DNA of 64,000 nucleotides from assembly GCA_032768795.1 (NCBI GenBank), contig CP136490.1, positions 930,001 to 994,000 on the forward strand, in the 5' to 3' direction. Below, in pieces: positions 60,980-64,000 of the stretch. The stretch is from Tremella fuciformis (lineage: Eukaryota > Basidiomycota > Tremellomycetes > Tremellales > Tremellaceae). Below the pieces are notes generated by a model, which saw only the letters and a program-made list of their open reading frames with translations, made no database searches and was not told the DNA's origin. A program made the translations under genes and the position numbers. Each line of letters begins with the position of its first letter. Position 1 is the first letter of the stretch.

Positions 60980-62059
60980 ATGTCGCGACCAGAAGAGATC
61001 TCCCCACCAGAGATAGTCAGCTGATCGATTCCTGATCTCCTCGTCTAGCTGACAGCAGTTCTATGGCGATGTCGAGGCTACGAAATACACCGCCAAGTCC
61101 GTCTCTGACTTCCTCCGCCGAGCGAGCGCAACTGACCTTGCAGCTCCCGTATCCAAGCGGTACAGGCTCAAATGACCGAACGAGCGCTCGAGCTGCTCGC
61201 CCTTCCGGAAGACCAGGCGGCCTTTATACTGGACATCGGCTGCGGCTCTGGCCTGTCGGGCGAGCTGCTCGACGAGGCGGGGCACGTATGGGTCGGGGTG
61301 GACATAGCGCCCAGCATGCTGGGTGAGCTCTGGGCTCAAGATCGTCTCAGTCAACTCACGGGACAGAGGTTGCTATCGAGCGCGAGGTAGAGGGGGACTT
61401 GTTCTTGCAGGATATTGGACAGGGATTTGGGTTCCGCCCGGGCACATTTGACGGGGCGATCAGGTGGGTGCAGGATGACGCAGGAAGAGGCAGATCGGGG
61501 CTGACTCGTAGCATCTCGGTGCTACAATGGCTACTAAACGCGGACTCGACCTCGCACTCCCCGACCCAGCGCCTCACGCGCTTCTTCACGACGCTGCACC
61601 AAGCCCTGCGCAACCCCTCGCGCGCGGTCTTCCAGTTCTACCCCAACTCGGACGACCAGGTGCACATGATCACCCAAGCCGCGCAACGGGCAGGGTTCGG
61701 CGGCGGCATCGTGGTGGACTACCCCAATTCCAAGAAGGCACGGAAGATGTACTTGTGCCTGATGGTCGGGCAGCAAGAGATCCCGCAGGGTTTGGCGGCG
61801 GAGCACGAGGGCCAGAGTCAGGCCCGGGAAGGGGCGCGGAACGAGACGCGCAGGAGGAAGGAGAAGGGCAGGAGGACGGTGAAGAGCAAGAAGGATCTTG
61901 GAGCCAAGGAGTGGGTGTTGAAGAAGAAGGAGCTGTATCGGACGAGGGGGAAGGAAGGGTACGTACCTATTACAATTTCTTTTTTGGTTCACGGCTGACT
62001 GTCCTAGTGTCCCACGGGATTCCAAGTACACGGCCAGGAAGAGGAGGGTCCAATTCTAG
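60980..62059 (+). CDS. BUD23: 18S rRNA (guanine-N7) methyltransferase Bud23
   Basis: Bud23 with Trm112 methylates a G of 18S rRNA during small-subunit maturation. Exons are 60980-61015, 61059-61096, 61144-61322, 61367-61463, 61512-61958 and 62008-62059 (282 residues). The start MSRPEEISPPEIFYGDVEA is the family's. SAM-binding motifs are ILDIGCGSGLSGELLDEAG and VWVGVDIAPSML; then DLFLQDIGQGFGFRPGTFDG, SISVLQWLLNAD and ADSTSHSPTQRL. MYLCLMVGQQ precedes a C-terminal Lys/Arg-rich region ending TARKRRVQF, the nucleolar tail of Bud23. Confidence 0.95.
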
Positions 62060-62497
62060 ATTTATGTACTTTCACGTCCTGGGACCTTTGACGACATTTC
62101 ACGACTATCATGCACTTCTGCACAATCAACGGTCTGATTGACATGTGGCAACAACAGCATTCTTCACCGATTGCACAGGGGAAAATGCATCTTGGTCAGA
62201 GGGAAGAGGTACTTGCAGATACGGATTGATATGCAGAACTTGCGCGCCCATTTGCCTCCTCTTGCTTCTTCACCTTGTAGATATGAATGAACCTTAGATA
62301 GCGGGGCGGCATTTGCAGCAAGATTGAGGACTGGCAGTCGTTGTGATTCATGGCAGATGCAAGTGAAGGTCGTAGTGATTGACACATTCCGGGCTTTGAT
62401 TCATGAAGCATTTGCACAAATTGGAGGTACTTCTTGCTCTTTATTCACAGTTGTGGTATTTGACAGAAACGTTGCGTTGACTGTTAGTTCCACGCGC
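62060..62497. other. convergent intergenic region
   Basis: Between the 3' ends of BUD23 and the Tra2-like gene. AT-richer than the rest, consistent with 3' UTRs. No gene recognised. Confidence 0.4.
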
Positions 62498-63488
62498 CTA
62501 GTACCTTGACGCCTCGGTTGCAGCAGGGGCGTCGTAGTCGCGGACAGGCAGAGGAGCCCGGCGGTCGTCATCGTCATACCTTCTGCGACCAGCATCGGGG
62601 CTGTCATGTCAGCTGACGTTCTCACAATGGTGTTTCCACCTGACCTGATTGATCTCTTGCGGGGTGGCAGGTCGTCACGCTCATCTCGCCTGCTTCGCCC
62701 GCCGTAAGGGTCATCATCACGGCTTCTATAAGGCCTGCAATTCAGTACCAAGTTCTAGGTGCTTGAGATGCGGAACTCACCTGTCCCTCATGCGGTCACG
62801 GTCATCGTAGCCGCCGCGACCACCGTAGTCGCGACGGTCTTCGAAACGGCCGCCGCCGCCGCCATACGGAGCACCTCGGCGATCATCGTATCCACCGCGA
62901 CCATAGCCGCCGCGCTCTTCGTCTGGAGGTCAGATTTGGGGTCTGCAAGTCACAGAAGCTTACGCACAGATGGGTCGCTTGACACCAAGGTACTCGCCAG
63001 GAGTAGGCGCATGAGGTCGCTGGGTGGCGGAAAAGTCGACACGAACGGCGCGTCCATGGAGTAGCAGGCCGTTGAGCTTCTCGACGCAAAGCTGCGCGTC
63101 CTCGACTGTGCGCATCGTGATGAAGCCAAAGCCGCGCGACCGGTCGGTCTGGGAATCAGCCCGACTACTGGCTTCCTTTAATCGGCACAGCTTGGCTCAC
63201 CCTCTGATCGTAGACGATGACCACCTTCTCGACTTCGCCATACCTGGCAAACTCGTCTTCGAGATCACGCTCGCGGGTGCGCACGCTCAGGCCGAACACG
63301 CCCAACACGTTGGTAGGCTCCACGCGAGCCGGCGCATGCCTCGGGCGGGCAGGAGGCGGGTGAAGCGCCTCTCTGATCCGATTGTCGCCATTGGGAATGG
63401 CGCGTTCAGCGACGGGCGGCGGGATGGGTGAGGGCGTCCGAGGGACGGGGATGTACGAGTCGGCAGTGATGATTTCCTCAAAAGTCAT
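62498..63488 (-). CDS. Tra2-like RRM protein with RG/RD-rich tail
   Basis: Tra2-type proteins are SR-like splicing regulators. Exons are 63201-63488, 62968-63148, 62781-62922, 62645-62734 and 62498-62600 (267 residues). The RRM shows RNP2 NVLGVFGLSV and, across the first intron, RGFGFITM (RNP1), with LEDEFARYGEVEKVVIVYD between. The spacing and VFGLS opening are those of Tra2. After the RRM come YEERGGYGRGGYDDRR, RFEDRRDYGGRGGYDDRDR and RSRRDERDDLPPRKRS, a mixed RG/RD tail instead of a pure RS one, which is the main argument against strict orthology. It lies 51 nt downstream of another minus-strand gene. Confidence 0.8.
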
Positions 63489-63539
63489 GGTCGGTTGAGG
63501 AGATGATGGACGGCGAGGAGAGATGCAGAAGGCAAGGTG

Positions 63540-64000
63540 TTAGCCCACGTCTTGCTGTCTACGCAGCGCGGGTTTCAAGGAATGGACATAAAGGAGAGCA
63601 TGGTGGTGGTGAGACAAAGGATGGGCAGCGGCTTCTCCTTGATCGACAAGTGTCATCGAGCCAGCCCCGAGTTCGAGTATGAATGAATAGAGAGATAAGG
63701 TTTCGTCATGTTCAGACTCACCCGTCACGCCCGCCGGCGCCGGCACCAGGCGGCGGCCGCCCATCGAAACGGTCCCTGGGGGGGGCATCATACCTGTCAC
63801 GCCCCCCACCATACCCTCCGCCGTTGCCATACCGGCCTTCGTCAGCATCGCGCCTAGGTCCTGAGGGTGGTCCTCCAGACGCAGGTCCCGAGGGCGGAGG
63901 AGGTCTCGAGTCGTATCCTCTGCTCTCGTAGCCGCCCGACGCAGGAGCTCGAGGGGGAGATCTGGGCGCCCATGTGTCCCTCGAGATGGGGACGTTGGCG
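63540..64000 (-). CDS. RG/Pro-rich protein, 3' end only
   Basis: Two exons are visible: 63722 to the window edge, and 63540-63558, separated by a 163-nt intron (donor GTGAGT, acceptor GCGTAG). The coding part is Arg/Gly/Pro/Asp-rich (YESRGYDSRPPPPSG, GRYGNGGGYGGGRDRYD, RDGQQDVG at the end). Low complexity prevents identification; an RNA-binding protein is plausible. The N-terminus lies beyond 64000. Confidence 0.55.
   Translation of the reverse strand, partial: PTSPSRGTHGRPDLPLELLRRAATRAEDTTRDLLRPRDLRLEDHPQDLGAMLTKAGMATAEGMVGGVTGMMPPPGTVSMGGRRLVPAPAGVTGESEHDETLSLYSFILELGAGSMTLVDQGEAAAHPLSHHHHALLYVHSLKPALRRQQDVG

Overview
The window is nuclear DNA from a basidiomycete fungus, most likely a Tremellomycete-like yeast. 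The evidence is about 27 densely packed protein genes with many 38-60 nt introns (donors GTGAGT/GTAAGT/GTCAGT, CTGAC- or CTAAC-like branch points just before the acceptor), short intergenic gaps, and fungal protein families (DASH Dad3, Vps9, BLI-3, NoxR, SLP1, GPHR). Genus is not identifiable from sequence alone. I saw no tRNA, rRNA, CRISPR array, prophage or intact transposon. Exon coordinates were worked out by hand from splice sites and reading-frame continuity.

Layout: 1-5 kb holds a truncated Ser/Pro-rich helical-repeat protein (-), ATG5 (+) and a mitochondrial PPR protein (-). 5-13 kb holds an Mss116-type DEAD-box helicase (-) diverging from MCM3 (+), then a Golgi pH regulator-type protein (+). 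13-24 kb holds an SLP1/SUN-like ER protein (-) diverging from a GT32 glycosyltransferase (+), an Aly/REF (Yra1) export factor with a 710-nt intron (+), VPS9 (-) and a FAM210/DUF1279 protein (+). 24-31 kb holds NoxR (-) diverging from mitochondrial NAD(P) transhydrogenase (+), then a small hydrophilic protein (-). 31-40 kb holds an unrecognised protein (-), a LYR-motif protein (-), BLI-3 (+), a BRCT/Pol X DNA polymerase (-) diverging from DASH Dad3 (+), Mcr1-type cytochrome b5 reductase (-) diverging from eIF4E (+). 40-50 kb holds a glycerol-phosphate acyltransferase (-), an M50B-like membrane protein (-), SERCA (-) diverging from a secreted S1/P1 nuclease (+). 50-64 kb holds a kinesin-4-like motor (-), a 1.7-kb gene-free stretch with an 78-bp inverted repeat, a gamma-tubulin complex protein (-), BUD23 (+), a Tra2-like RRM protein (-) and the 3' end of an RG-rich protein (-).

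This is ordinary chromosomal housekeeping DNA, not a cluster or island. The unusual signals are mostly about gene expression: at least four GC-AG introns, 10- and 16-nt microexons, a long intron in the Yra1 homologue (the yeast gene is autoregulated through such an intron), an apparent GT-GG intron exactly at a catalytic Asp codon of the Pol X gene, four perfect TTACGTAA palindromes all upstream of genes, and an imperfect fold-back repeat.
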